Below, one piece after another: positions 23,350 to 32,909 of a stretch of 64,000 nt of DNA (position 1 is the stretch's first letter; each line of letters opens with the position of its first letter). The stretch covers positions 3,045 through 67,044 of the forward strand of contig NZ_QMFB01000013.1 of NCBI RefSeq assembly GCF_003285015.1. Reading direction: 5' to 3'. The translations under genes and the position numbers were made by a program. The notes under the pieces were generated by a model. It worked only from the letters and a program-made list of their open reading frames with translations. It was not told the DNA's origin and did no database searches. This stretch comes from Paenibacillus contaminans (GTDB taxonomy: Bacteria > Bacillota > Bacilli > Paenibacillales > NBRC-103111).

Positions 23350-24075
23350 TCACGCAAAACGGCAAAACGTATTTTCTTTAGCACGCATGCGTGCAGCCGT
23401 ACCGGCCGAAAAAGCATCGAAATCTCCTGCAAATACGTCCATTATGTCATCAAACGTTTCAAACCGGTAAAACTGCTCTCCCGATTCCGTCAAAAAATTG
23501 GCCAATGTGCTGCGGGCAAAAATCCAATCCGCGAAGCTCGATCCGTATAAATCGCTTACGCCGTCTCCGATGTACACGACTTTGCTTCCCTCTTCCTTCA
23601 AGCGGCGAACGGCATCGGCCTTGCAGCATCCGCACCAGCGGCAGCTCGGATTCGGATTTTGAAAGCCAAGCGAGTATTCCCCGTCAGACAAGTAACGAAT
23701 CGGATTCGAAATGATTTTATCCGCTTCAATGCCGAACTTCTGCGTCAGCTTTTCGATATAATAGGCCATTCCGTCGCTGAGAATAATAACGGGAATTTGA
23801 CGTTCTTTGCAAAAGTCCAGAAAACGAGGCGCGCCTTGCCGCGGCGAAACGGATTCCAGCAGCTCATCGACTTCCGCTTGACGCCCCTCCAGAAACGAGT
23901 AGGCAACCTCGATCCACTTCATCGTCCCGATCTCTTTCCCGATAAATTTACGGGTAACCTCGATCGTTTCCTCGCGTTCCAAGATGCCGAGCTCTTTCAT
24001 AACAGTATCCCCAACATCTTCTTTCATTAGTGTGCCGTCGAAATCGGTAACGATTACCAGGTTGTTGTTGTCCAT
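23350..24075 (-). CDS. HAD-superfamily phosphatase, MtnX-like
   Basis: Predicted phosphatase. From the ATG at 24075 (GAGAGGGG upstream) it is 241 aa; a longer frame to 24303 has no ribosome site. HAD motif I is DFDGTL at residues 10-15, motif II is VIILSDG in the middle, and motif IV is VVYIGDGVSD. A Cys-rich loop (SCRWCGCCKAD) is typical of MtnX-like and related phosphatases of Firmicutes. No methionine-salvage genes are nearby, so the true substrate is open. It converges with sspI. Confidence 0.8.
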   Translation of the reverse strand: MDNNNLVIVTDFDGTLMKEDVGDTVMKELGILEREETIEVTRKFIGKEIGTMKWIEVAYSFLEGRQAEVDELLESVSPRQGAPRFLDFCKERQIPVIILSDGMAYYIEKLTQKFGIEADKIISNPIRYLSDGEYSLGFQNPNPSCRWCGCCKADAVRRLKEEGSKVVYIGDGVSDLYGSSFADWIFARSTLANFLTESGEQFYRFETFDDIMDVFAGDFDAFSAGTAARMRAKENTFCRFA

Positions 24076-24142
24076 ATGCGTTCCCCTCTCGCCGTCCCTC
24101 GGTAAGCCGGTTATTTTCATTCTTTTTGCAAACATGCGCAGC

Positions 24143-24184
24143 AAGGATAAACGCCTGTCGGTGTCTATGACGTTGGCGTTCGCT
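24143..24184. repeat. Dispersed palindromic element, copy 1
   Basis: Begins AAGGATAAACGCC and closes with GGCGTTCGC after an internal GGTGTC/GACG pair, an imperfect hairpin. It is closely related to the copy at 41234-41275 and more distantly to those at 36544-36592 and 44697-44776. Confidence 0.6.
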
Positions 24185-24203
24185 TTAGGCTTTGTAAACG
24201 AAA

Positions 24204-24236
24204 AAGCAAATCCTCCCTTCGTGTGAAAGGAGGATT
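24204..24236 (-). terminator. Terminator after the symporter gene
   Basis: Arms AATCCTCC / GGAGGATT, followed on the minus strand by TTTGCTTTTT; 83 bp past the symporter stop. Confidence 0.7.
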
Positions 24237-24318
24237 CGCACGTCCTATGACCAGTGTACCCGCTCCGTCTGAGAGCGTCAACCGTCTGCAAGGACGTCTG
24301 CATGTATGAAAACTGAGG

Positions 24319-25674
24319 TTACGCCATATTCAGATCCAGCTGATCTTCTTCATCCCTGTTGAAGGAATCGCGGTCGAACTCGCCTTCCGAGTCGGCCACT
24401 AGCAGCGAAGTAACCGTAGTGCCCGTTGCGTTTACCGCGGTACGGCCCATGTCGACGACTGCGTCGATCGCAAGCACGAGGCCGAGACCTTCAAGCGGCA
24501 GACCGAGCGCGGTCAAGACAACGGTCGTGGAAATCGAAGCTGGCCCCGGCACGCCGGCAACCCCGACGGACGAGATCATGCTCACGAGCACGATCAGAAT
24601 GTATTCGGAAATACCGAGCGGAACATCGTATACTTTAGCGACGAAAATGGCAACCACCGCCGGCCAAACTCCTCCGCAGCCGTTCATGTTCATCGTCGCC
24701 CCGAGCGGTGCGACGAAGCTGGCGATTTTCGGCGATACGCGCAGCCGCTTCGTGATCACTTCAAGGTTTACAGGCAGCGTAGCGTAGCTGCTTCGCGTCG
24801 TAAAGGCGACCGCGATCGTCGGATACGCTTTTTTGAAAAACTTGAACGGATTCACTTTCGCTACGAAAGCTACAAGTCCGCCGAAGGTGACGATAAAATG
24901 AATGATCAAGGCAACATACGTCGCCAGGATGACTTTGACGAGCGGCGAAAGCGTCTCGATGCCGTACTTCGTCGCCATCGCGGCAATCAGCGCGTATACC
25001 CCGTATGGAGTCAGGCGAATGATGTACTTGATGACCTGATGCAGCACTTGCGCCAGCGAGTCGATGAATTGCTTGACAGGCTGAACGGCATCCGGCTTTT
25101 TGGAGCCGACGTGGACGATCGCGACGCCGAGGAAGATGGCGAACACAAGAACCGGAACGACTTTGCCCGCAGCCATTTCGTTAATCGGATTAGACGGTAC
25201 GAGATCCAAGATAACTTGCGAAAACTTCGGAATTTCACGAGGCTTGAAGCCGCTCGATGCCGCTTGGTCGATCCCTGCTCCCGGATCGATCGCAAGAGCG
25301 ACAAGCAATCCGATCAAAGCGGCGATGCCGGTCGTGATCAAAAACCAAGAGATCGTTTTGATGCCGATCTTACGCAGATGGCCCAGACTGGATATGGAAG
25401 TGATACTGCTGATGACCAGCACTACGACAAGCGGAATGACGAGCATTTTGACCAGGTTGACGTAAATCGTGCCGATCGTGCTGACGCTCGTGGCGTCAAG
25501 CTTGAAGGAATTGAACGCGATCCCTGCGCCCAAGCCGAGACCAAGGGCCAGCAAAACGCGATAGCCGAAGCCTACCCGCTTGCGGGCTAGAAAATAAAGA
25601 ATACCGATGATGACGACAGAAACGAGCAAGCTGACCCAGTTTGTCTCGATGGCTGTCCATAAGTTGTTTTCCAT
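24319..25674 (-). CDS. Dicarboxylate/amino acid:cation symporter (DAACS), possibly TcyP-like
   Basis: Inner-membrane secondary transporter of 451 aa with about eight to ten hydrophobic segments and the DAACS pattern: a LVKMLVIPLVVV segment, a serine-rich hairpin region (ISSITSISSLG) and GATMNMNGCG with the substrate-binding VPGPAS motif later. The start resembles TcyP, the Na+-coupled L-cystine symporter of Bacillus, but glutamate or dicarboxylate transport cannot be excluded. Start ATG at 25674 with GGAGAT upstream. It is monocistronic and ends at its own terminator. Confidence 0.85.
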   Translation of the reverse strand: MENNLWTAIETNWVSLLVSVVIIGILYFLARKRVGFGYRVLLALGLGLGAGIAFNSFKLDATSVSTIGTIYVNLVKMLVIPLVVVLVISSITSISSLGHLRKIGIKTISWFLITTGIAALIGLLVALAIDPGAGIDQAASSGFKPREIPKFSQVILDLVPSNPINEMAAGKVVPVLVFAIFLGVAIVHVGSKKPDAVQPVKQFIDSLAQVLHQVIKYIIRLTPYGVYALIAAMATKYGIETLSPLVKVILATYVALIIHFIVTFGGLVAFVAKVNPFKFFKKAYPTIAVAFTTRSSYATLPVNLEVITKRLRVSPKIASFVAPLGATMNMNGCGGVWPAVVAIFVAKVYDVPLGISEYILIVLVSMISSVGVAGVPGPASISTTVVLTALGLPLEGLGLVLAIDAVVDMGRTAVNATGTTVTSLLVADSEGEFDRDSFNRDEEDQLDLNMA

Positions 25675-26241
25675 GCGAACTCATCTCCTATTTATCATAC
25701 CGATTTACTAGGCATTTATTATTCTCGATAATACTGCCGTTTTTTCAAACTGTCAATATGATTTTTAAGACGATTCGAAAAGTACTTCCGGGATCAAATG
25801 CGCATCACCCCGGTGTACGTGCAGCACCCTTTTACAGGGCGGTGTTGCCGTTTATCCTTGTTCCATTTCATCTCCTGTCCGGCCTATATCTATCGCTTGT
25901 ATGATCCCAATAGCGTGGAAAAACCGTACTCCTGCCGCACGATCTCGCCGATTGAATACAAAAAAGCAAAAAGACTTCTGCATGTCGACGCTGAAGCTTT
26001 TTGCTTTTGCTATACAATATGGCGAGCGAATCGAAAAAAGAACTTCACGATATGTAAGCGCATTCTTTATTTCGTTTCTTGTTTGTCCGTTCGGCCAAAG
26101 CCAAAAGGCAGACTGGCGGCAAGCCTGAATATGGACGCAAATTAAGGGGGACGGAACAAACAGGAAGGCCGGGTACGACGCCGAAAGTATCGGCGCCGCA
26201 CCCGGCGCAGCGCAAGCCGCAAAGCTTGCCGTTATGGTCTT
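25675..26241. other. 567-bp non-coding stretch with a strong hairpin
   Basis: No supported gene. At about 25964-26008 an inverted repeat (AGCAAAAAGACTTC ... GAAGCTTTTTGCTTTTGCT) with flanking A and T runs could terminate transcription in either direction. The rest holds the symporter promoter region and the tail of the Gfo/ThuA operon. Confidence 0.5.
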
Positions 26242-27348
26242 CTAACGCCAGTGCAGCTTCGTCATCCCGACGGGCAGAGGTTCTGGCGTGCTGCATGTAC
26301 TTTGCATCGCGTAGTGCTTGCCCTCGCGGGAAGCCTCGTGGAATCCGTGCATCGCTTCCAGCACATGATAGGCCAATTGCCCGCTGGCGAGGTGCTCGCG
26401 TCCCTTAGCGATCGCATCGACCATATCGGCGACGCCGATGCCTCTGCTGTTCTCGGCGAAGCCGTGCGTAAGCGGAATGTCCGCCCAATCCGGCGTGCTT
26501 TTGCGGCGGTATTTGATCGGCCCTCCGAACGTATTCGGATCGGGTACGACGATCGTGCCGAGGCTTCCGTACACCTCGATCCGCGGCAGCGTCGAGCCTC
26601 CGGCTATGTCAAAGCTTGTCATGAGCGAACCGACGGCGCCATTCCGGAAATCGAATACGCCGGACACATGCGTCGGCACTTCTACCGCGATTGTTTGTCC
26701 GTATTTCGGCTCACTCGTTACGATCCGCTCCGGGTATGTAATCCGCGCAGAACCGGTAACCCGTTCGATCGGTCCGAGCATGGCGACCATCGCCGTCAAG
26801 TAATACGGCCCCATGTCGAACATCGGTCCGCCGCCCGTCTGATAGAAAAATTCAGGCGCTGGATGCCACGACTCCGGACCTCCGCTCGCCATAAATCCCG
26901 TTGCGCCGACGGCATGGCCGATCCAGCCGTCGCGGATCAGCTTGATGCATGTCTGGATGCCGCCGCCGAGAAACGTATCCGGCGCGCAGCCGACGCGCAG
27001 CCCTTTCTCCGCAGCGAGCTCCAGCAGCTTTTTGCCGTCTTCGCGGGTAACGGACAGCGGCTTCTCCACGTATACGTGTTTGCCCGCTCGCAGCGCCTGC
27101 ATGCAAACGTCCGCATGAGCGGCGGGTATCGTCAAATTAATGACCAGCTTAATGTCCGGATCGGCCAGCAGCTCTTCCACGCTGCAGCCTTTGGCGATGC
27201 CCTGCTCCTCCGCTTTGGCCTTCGCCCGTTCTACGTCGATATCCGCGCAGGCGGCAATCTCGTAATTGCCGAACAGCTCCTTGGCATTCTTGAAATAGAT
27301 GCCGCTAATGTTGCCGCATCCGATAATTCCCACTTTGGTCACATTCAT
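26242..27348 (-). CDS. Gfo/Idh/MocA-family NAD(P)-dependent oxidoreductase
   Basis: Sugar- or inositol-type dehydrogenase, 368 aa. The Rossmann motif GIIGCGNISG is at the N-terminus, EKPLSV marks the family lysine motif around residues 95-100, and the C-terminal half has the alpha/beta substrate domain with GGPMFDMGPYYLTAM, where the D-x-x-x-x/H-like catalytic position is usual. The start ATG at 27348 has AGGAGG upstream. It is the last gene of a leftward set with ThuA and a second Gfo/Idh/MocA enzyme, suggesting stepwise oxidation of a sugar or polyol. The substrate is unknown. Confidence 0.88.
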   Translation of the reverse strand: MNVTKVGIIGCGNISGIYFKNAKELFGNYEIAACADIDVERAKAKAEEQGIAKGCSVEELLADPDIKLVINLTIPAAHADVCMQALRAGKHVYVEKPLSVTREDGKKLLELAAEKGLRVGCAPDTFLGGGIQTCIKLIRDGWIGHAVGATGFMASGGPESWHPAPEFFYQTGGGPMFDMGPYYLTAMVAMLGPIERVTGSARITYPERIVTSEPKYGQTIAVEVPTHVSGVFDFRNGAVGSLMTSFDIAGGSTLPRIEVYGSLGTIVVPDPNTFGGPIKYRRKSTPDWADIPLTHGFAENSRGIGVADMVDAIAKGREHLASGQLAYHVLEAMHGFHEASREGKHYAMQSTCSTPEPLPVGMTKLHWR

Positions 27349-27402
27349 GAGAAAGCCTCCTAATCGATCAGGTCGGTTGCAGAAAATGCGAAAAGAATAC
27401 CG

Positions 27403-28041
27403 TTACTTGGCTGCCCAAACCATTCCCCGCCGCATCAGCTCCGATACTTGAGGCATGCGGACAATTTCCGCTTGATGCCCGAGCGAGCAATAGTACACTT
27501 TGCCTAAGCCGTACGTTTTCGTCCAGACGACCGGCATTCGGACATCGGCTCCGTTCGGCCCGAAAGCCGCGAACGTCGTAGTCGCATGCACCTCGACAGC
27601 CGGATCGACGTGCATGTAATATTGCTCCGTGCACACTTCGAAATCCCCGATTCCCGCAGTAAGCGGGTGCTCCTTAAGATTAACGGCGTACCTGACGCCG
27701 TCATTGCCGGGATGCGCCACCCACTGGCCGCCGACCATAAATTGATACTCCGTCTCGTTCCGGAACGAATCGCCCATGCCCCCATGACATCCCGCGATGC
27801 CTACGCCGCCCCGCACCGCTTCCAACAGCGGATGAAGCTGCTCCTTCGTTAAACTGCCCATCGTCCAAACCGGTACGATCAGACTTAAGCTTCCTAGCTT
27901 TTCGCTATCCTTAAAACAGTCCAGCGTGTCCGACAACTCCACTTCGAAACCCTCTTCCGCGAGCAAACCGCCAAGCAGCTTCGCGACTTCTTCAGGCTGA
28001 TGCCCTTCCCAGCCTCCCCATACGATCAAAGCCTTCCGCAT
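27403..28041 (-). CDS. ThuA-domain protein
   Basis: A glutamine-amidotransferase-like fold protein of 212 aa with ThuA features: ALIVWGGWEGH start, VGIAGCHGGMGDSF in the middle, and HVDPAVEVHATTTF followed by GKVYYCSLGH near the end. ThuA proteins accompany sugar oxidoreductases in trehalose or related catabolism. Here it lies between two Gfo/Idh/MocA genes. Start ATG at 28041 with GGAAGGAG upstream. Enzymatic role is not known. Confidence 0.85.
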   Translation of the reverse strand: MRKALIVWGGWEGHQPEEVAKLLGGLLAEEGFEVELSDTLDCFKDSEKLGSLSLIVPVWTMGSLTKEQLHPLLEAVRGGVGIAGCHGGMGDSFRNETEYQFMVGGQWVAHPGNDGVRYAVNLKEHPLTAGIGDFEVCTEQYYMHVDPAVEVHATTTFAAFGPNGADVRMPVVWTKTYGLGKVYYCSLGHQAEIVRMPQVSELMRRGMVWAAK

Positions 28042-28149
28042 CCTATGCGTCTCCTTCCGAACAGACCGGCAATATCATCTTAATGACGGGATGTATCTTT
28101 CCTTGCCGATAAATCGCTTGTGTGGACACGAATCTGCAAGCGCTAACGC

Positions 28150-29310
28150 TTACAACTCGTCGATACGAACCCAGCGCCGTTCTTCGATCGAACGGTCAAC
28201 CGCTTCGAGTACCTCCTGGCACTTCACGCCGTCCATAAAATTGGGCACCGGCTGCCGGTCGTTCTCAATCGCCTCCATCAGCTCGACCACCTCGTGGATG
28301 AACGTATGCTCGTATCCGATCGTATGCCCCGGCGGCCACCATGCCTCGCTGTACGCATGAGCGGGATCGGTCGCAAGCACGCGCCGGAAGCCTTGAACAT
28401 CGGCGGCGTCATCCGTAAAATACACCTGCAGCTCGTTCATCCGTTCGAAGTCGAACTTGACGCTGCCGCGGCTGCCGTTTATTTCAAAAGCGTTCGTACT
28501 CCGATGTCCCGGCGCAAAACGGGTCGCTTCGAAGCTGCCGAGAGCGCCGCCTTCAAAACGGGCGAGAAACAACGTCGCGTCATCTACCGTAACGGGACCG
28601 CGCGCCGAATCCGCGCCGCCCTTGGCGCTAAGTCCGGCAGCCGAGCCGGGCAGCGGACGCTCCCTGACGAACGTCTCGCTCATGCCGACGACTTCCGTCA
28701 TTTCGCCGACCAAATAGCGGGCAAGATCGATCAGATGCGCGTTCAAGTCGCCGTGAGCGCCGGAGCCGGCAATTTCCTTCTGCAGCCGCCAAACGAGCGG
28801 GAACTCGGGATCTGCGATCCAGTCTTGTAAATACTGTCCGCGAAAATGATAGATTTTGCCGAGCCGCCCCTCCTCGATCAGCTTCCGGACCAGCCGAACG
28901 GCCGGGGAAAACCGGTAATTGAAGCCGATCATATGCTTCACGCCAGCCGCTTCCGCGGCCGCAAGCATTTCGCGGGCATCCTCGAGCGACAGCGCCAGCG
29001 GTTTCTCGCAAAAAATATGCTTGCCCGCCTGCGCCGCCGCAAGCGCTATCTGTTTATGTACATCGCTTGGCCCGTTTATATCGATTAGATCGATGTCGTC
29101 CCGCGTGGCGAGCTCCCGCCAATCCGTCGTCCAGCTTTCCCAGCCGAACTGCGCGGCCGCCTTCTCGACGCCCGCCCGGTCCCGGCCGCAAATCGCCTTC
29201 ATCACAGGCTTAAGCGTTTGCGGGAAAAACATAGATAAATCGCGGTACGCATGACTGTGAGCCTTACCCATAAACTTGTATCCGACCATTCCGACATTTA
29301 CCTGCTTCAT
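28150..29310 (-). CDS. Gfo/Idh/MocA-family oxidoreductase
   Basis: 386-aa NAD(P)-dependent dehydrogenase. The N-terminal motif is VGMVGYKFMGKAHSHAY, a variant of GxGxxG in which the first glycine region is kept; EKPLALSLEDA is the conserved lysine motif, and GAHGDLNAHLIDLARYL carries the catalytic-type Asp/His region. The start ATG at 29310 follows AAAGGAGG. It heads the three-gene set downstream of the LacI regulator. Similar sets handle sugars, inositols or sugar acids; the substrate is not deducible. Confidence 0.88.
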   Translation of the reverse strand: MKQVNVGMVGYKFMGKAHSHAYRDLSMFFPQTLKPVMKAICGRDRAGVEKAAAQFGWESWTTDWRELATRDDIDLIDINGPSDVHKQIALAAAQAGKHIFCEKPLALSLEDAREMLAAAEAAGVKHMIGFNYRFSPAVRLVRKLIEEGRLGKIYHFRGQYLQDWIADPEFPLVWRLQKEIAGSGAHGDLNAHLIDLARYLVGEMTEVVGMSETFVRERPLPGSAAGLSAKGGADSARGPVTVDDATLFLARFEGGALGSFEATRFAPGHRSTNAFEINGSRGSVKFDFERMNELQVYFTDDAADVQGFRRVLATDPAHAYSEAWWPPGHTIGYEHTFIHEVVELMEAIENDRQPVPNFMDGVKCQEVLEAVDRSIEERRWVRIDEL

Positions 29311-29457
29311 TCGGATGCCTCCTTTTTTTGCTGCGAACGATCTTTACCGCCATAAAGGCAGCTCGAAAATTAGCCTTGCGAAAATTAGAAGAATAAAGAT
29401 GGTCTGTTGCGATGTACGATGAGCTGTTTACCGAATCTTGCGTACCGTCCTCGCCCG

Positions 29458-30489
29458 TTACGTCTCGCGAAGCCGGCTCGATTTCCTCACGACCAGGCGG
29501 GTGCCGAGCATTTCACGCGGCGCTCCCTCGTCGTCCGATCCGTCCGTGCCTTGCGCCAGCAGCCTTTTCGCCGCACGTTTGCCCATCTCATAGAAAGGAA
29601 CATGAACCGACGTCAACGGCGGGTCGGTTAAGCGGGCCGCATCGGAATCGTCATATCCGACGATGGCCGGGAAGTCGTCCGTTTGGACGCCGAGCTCGCG
29701 CAGACCCTGCATGAGGCCGATCGCCATCCGGTCGTTCGCGACGAAAATCGCGTCAAGCGAGTCAAGCATCGCATATACCCGCGAAGCCGCCGCATACCCG
29801 CTCTTCCGGCTGTAGTTTCCTTCAAGCATAAGCTGCGGATCGAACGGCAGCCCTGCTTCCGCCAGCGCCTTACGGTACCCTTCCAGCCGGTCTACGCTGT
29901 TCGAAAAATCGAGCGTTCCGTTAAGGAAAGCGATCCGCTTCGCTCCGAGGGCGATCAAATGCCGGATGGCCTCCAGGCTGCCCTGCTTATGCTCCGCATC
30001 GATTTCCGAAAACGACTCGCCTTCAAAATGCTGATTGATCAGGCAATACGGATGCCCTTCCTCCTGCAGGATACGAAGCGCCGCACGTTCCTCGGAAACG
30101 TCGCGGGAGCCCAGTATGATGCAGGCGTCAACCTTCTGCGACTTGAACAAGCCGGCGAAATCCATCGATTCCTGCGGCGACCTGAACATCAGCAGCAGGT
30201 CGTAGCCGTATTCTCTTACCGCCTCCCCGATTCCGCTCAACACTTCGGCAAAATAATAAGTCGAAAACACGTTCACCTTCGGCACATACGGCAGTACGAC
30301 GCCGAGATTGCCGCTTTTGCGGCGGACAAAGCTGCGCGCCAGCGCACTCGGATAATAACCCAGCGCCTTGGACGCCTCGAGCACCCGGCGCTTCGTTTCT
30401 TCGCGGATCGGCCCCACATTGTTAAGGACCCGCGATACCGTAGCTTCGGAAACGCCCGCACGCTCCGCCACTTCTTTTCTCGTTGCCAT
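29458..30489 (-). CDS. LacI-family transcriptional regulator
   Basis: 343 aa. The N-terminal LacI helix-turn-helix is clear (TRKEVAERAGVSEATVSRVLN), followed by a hinge helix and a periplasmic-binding-protein-like ligand domain (ending DDSDAARLTDPPLTSVHVP). The start ATG at 30489 has GGCGGAGG upstream. A 22-bp dyad with LacI-type symmetry lies 26 bp upstream, so autoregulation is likely. It reads toward the Gfo/ThuA/Gfo genes, 147 bp away, and most likely controls them in response to their sugar. Confidence 0.92.
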   Translation of the reverse strand: MATRKEVAERAGVSEATVSRVLNNVGPIREETKRRVLEASKALGYYPSALARSFVRRKSGNLGVVLPYVPKVNVFSTYYFAEVLSGIGEAVREYGYDLLLMFRSPQESMDFAGLFKSQKVDACIILGSRDVSEERAALRILQEEGHPYCLINQHFEGESFSEIDAEHKQGSLEAIRHLIALGAKRIAFLNGTLDFSNSVDRLEGYRKALAEAGLPFDPQLMLEGNYSRKSGYAAASRVYAMLDSLDAIFVANDRMAIGLMQGLRELGVQTDDFPAIVGYDDSDAARLTDPPLTSVHVPFYEMGKRAAKRLLAQGTDGSDDEGAPREMLGTRLVVRKSSRLRET

Positions 30490-30514
30490 GGGTTATGCCT
30501 CCGCCGGTTTCAAA

Positions 30515-30536
30515 ATAATGTACACGCGTACATTAT
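30515..30536. promoter_or_regulatory. Operator-like dyad before the LacI gene
   Basis: Arms ATAATGTAC and GTACATTAT separated by four bases, a 9-bp-arm palindrome typical of LacI-family operators. No copy was seen before the oxidoreductase genes. Confidence 0.6.
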
Positions 30537-30577
30537 GCTACGGCCGAAGCCGGCTGTCAATTGTTTTCAAGCATCAA

Positions 30578-31489
30578 TTACACATGAAAATCGGGCTCGA
30601 CCATCGGCTTCGAATACAGCTCATTGACCGAAGCCTCGCGAACCGTCTCCAGCAGCTTCCGCATGCCGTTCGTTATAAACGTATCGTTGCGGCGAATGAA
30701 TACCGTCGTGACTCGTCCAAGCTCCCCGGGAATGGTAAAGCAGCGAATGCTGCCCTTTTGCTCCAAATGCGCTACCGTCGATCTGGGCACCAGAGAAATG
30801 CCCAAGCCTGCGTTCGCCACGGCAAGAAGCGTCTCCAGCGTACCGATGCCGAACTCCATTACTTTGACCGGTTTGACGCCTTCCTTCTCAAACCACTGCA
30901 TCATTCTCGCCCGATAGCCGCAGCCTGCGCGAAACACGAGCAGCGGCCTCGTTTGGCATTCCTCCAGCGTATTCGGTCCTCCGTCGGCTTTCGCAATGAG
31001 GACGAGCTCCTCCTCGATGAACGGATACTGCACAAGCTCCGGATGCCGGACCGGCCCGCTTACAAAAGCGCCGTCCAGCCGGTATTGCAGCACTTCCTTC
31101 AACAGCTGCTCCGTCACGCCGGTCATAAGCGACAAATCGACGCGCGGATACTGCGTATAGAAATCGGACAAAAACTGCGGCATGATCGATACCGTATCGA
31201 CCGAGCCTATTACCAAAGGACCGGACGGGTCTTCCGCATCCTGAAAAGCTCTCCTGATTTCATCGACCGATGCGATGACCTGCTGGGCGTAAGCTTGCAG
31301 CTTCGCGCCGTCCGACGTCAGTGTAACGCCCCTGCGATGCCGGTTGAACAGCACCGTTCCGAGCTCCTGCTCCAGCTGCTGCACCCTGGCCGTGACGTTG
31401 GATTGCACGTAATTAAGCTCCTTTGCCGCTTTGCTGACGCTGCCCAGCTCGGCGACCGTTTGAAAAATGCGCAAATCGCTGATCTCCAC
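30578..31489 (-). CDS. LysR-family transcriptional regulator
   Basis: 303 aa. The N-terminal winged helix-turn-helix (LRIFQTVAELGSVSKAAKEL, then NYVQSNVTARVQQLEQELG) and an effector-binding domain (VIGSVDTVSIMPQFL onward) are typical; the start resembles CzcR/YtlI-type members. It starts at a GTG at 31489 with AGGAG 7 nt upstream. It is divergent from the EamA transporter gene across 136 bp, so it probably controls the transporter. Confidence 0.9.
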   Translation of the reverse strand: MEISDLRIFQTVAELGSVSKAAKELNYVQSNVTARVQQLEQELGTVLFNRHRRGVTLTSDGAKLQAYAQQVIASVDEIRRAFQDAEDPSGPLVIGSVDTVSIMPQFLSDFYTQYPRVDLSLMTGVTEQLLKEVLQYRLDGAFVSGPVRHPELVQYPFIEEELVLIAKADGGPNTLEECQTRPLLVFRAGCGYRARMMQWFEKEGVKPVKVMEFGIGTLETLLAVANAGLGISLVPRSTVAHLEQKGSIRCFTIPGELGRVTTVFIRRNDTFITNGMRKLLETVREASVNELYSKPMVEPDFHV

Positions 31490-31625
31490 CGCTCGCTCCT
31501 ACTCTCCACTCTGTTTTGATATCAATTATAGAGATGGAAGTTATCACTTACAATCATTTTACATGATGAAATTGAAGCGATATGATTAAGCCGCAAACGA
31601 TCAGTCGAGAGGCAGGCAACCATTC

Positions 31626-32591
31626 ATGAGTAATAAAAGCGTGCTAAAGGGCGCGATGATGTGTTTAATGGCAAGCGTCGCTTGGGGAGCCATGTTCCCC
31701 GTTGCGGAGAGCGCTTTTTCCTATGTAGATCCGACTTATTTTTCCGTGCTGCGCTACTCGATCGTTTCCGTTCTTATGCTTGTCTTGTTAGGGGTGAAGG
31801 AAGGCAAAAAATCGCTGCGATTGGACGGCCGGGGCAAGGCTTTGTGGTTTTACGGAACGATGGCGTTTACCGTATACAGCCTTCTGATGTTCTGGGGACA
31901 AAATATGCTGGGGACATCCGGCGTTATTCTCGCTTCGGTGCTGGAGGCGCAAATGCCGATCATTTCCGTTATGCTGTTCTGGATGTTCAACCGGCGCAAA
32001 CCGCGGCCTCTTACGATCTGGTGCATGATTGCGGCCTTTATCGGCTGCTTGATGATCATAACCAAAGGCGACGTCAGCGCGTTCATGCTGGACGGGAGCG
32101 GCATTTTTCCCGTTTTGCTCATGTTCGCCGGCGTTGTGGGCTGGGTTCTCTACACGAACGGAGGGCAAGCGTTCTCCGATTGGTCCGTTCTTCGGTACTC
32201 CGCTTTGAGCTGCGCTCTCGGGACGGCTACATTAATTGCGGCCGCAGCCTTTATGACGGCTTTCGGTTTCTCCAGCGCTCCCTCAATAGAAGATGTTGCC
32301 TCGATCGGCTACGAGCTCGGATTTATGGTGCTGATTGCCGGCGTTGTCGCGCTGATTTGCTGGAACTCCGGCATCAAGCTGCTCACGCCGATTAACGGGA
32401 TTTTATTTATCAATTTCGTTCCAGTCACCACCTTTATCATTACCGCGCTGCAAGGCCATCGGATAACCTTCCACGATGCGGCAGGAACGCTGCTTATTAT
32501 TGCGGCTCTGGTCGCCAATAACATCTATCAGCGTTGGCTTGCAGCTCGTCCGGCCTCCGGCATCCCGATGGAAGGACAGTCAGCCGGGTAA
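31626..32591 (+). CDS. EamA/DMT-superfamily transporter
   Basis: 321-aa membrane protein with about ten hydrophobic segments in two EamA repeats (first with AWGAMFPVAESAFSYVDP and SVLRYSIVSVLML, second with VLLMFAGVVGWVLYTNGG). The family exports metabolites or amino acids; substrate unknown. Start ATG at 31626 after GAGAGG. It is divergently arranged with the LysR gene, a common regulator-exporter pairing. Confidence 0.88.
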   Translation: MSNKSVLKGAMMCLMASVAWGAMFPVAESAFSYVDPTYFSVLRYSIVSVLMLVLLGVKEGKKSLRLDGRGKALWFYGTMAFTVYSLLMFWGQNMLGTSGVILASVLEAQMPIISVMLFWMFNRRKPRPLTIWCMIAAFIGCLMIITKGDVSAFMLDGSGIFPVLLMFAGVVGWVLYTNGGQAFSDWSVLRYSALSCALGTATLIAAAAFMTAFGFSSAPSIEDVASIGYELGFMVLIAGVVALICWNSGIKLLTPINGILFINFVPVTTFIITALQGHRITFHDAAGTLLIIAALVANNIYQRWLAARPASGIPMEGQSAG

Positions 32592-32644
32592 CGGCGCGGC
32601 GCTGCCGCTCATGCAGATGCGCGCCGTGCGGCATCTGCTATGCT

Positions 32645-32900
32645 AAATCGCCTGCATCTTATGATTCGGCTGCTGCTATGCGGATCGCCTACATCGTATG
32701 ATGCGGCTGCTGCCATTCGGATCGCCTGCATCGCATGATGCAGCCTGCTGCCATTCGGATCGCCTACATCGTATGATGCGGCCTGCTGCCATGCGATCCG
32801 CCTGCCGTTTGCGGCGCTGCTCGCCATACATATCGCAGACATGATGCGTTGTGCCTGCTGCTATACGAATGTCAACAGCGTACGATGCGGCCGGCTGCCA
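32645..32900. repeat. Degenerate 37-38-bp tandem repeats
   Basis: At least four clear units (32645-32680, 32681-32717, 32718-32755, 32756-32793) followed by about three degenerate ones. The units share GATCGCCT, then CATCGTATGATGCGGC and CTGCTGCCAT. They fill the gap between the convergent EamA and HD-GYP genes. The reading frames across them look artificial. Confidence 0.75.
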
Positions 32901-32909
32901 AGCCGCCGA

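Noticed and set aside
24075..24303. N-terminal extension of the HAD phosphatase
   Set aside because: The extension crosses a palindromic element and terminator; the ATG at 24075 is well supported.
32609..32842. Leftward 77-aa frame in the 37-38-bp repeats
   Set aside because: Repetitive composition and no ribosome site.
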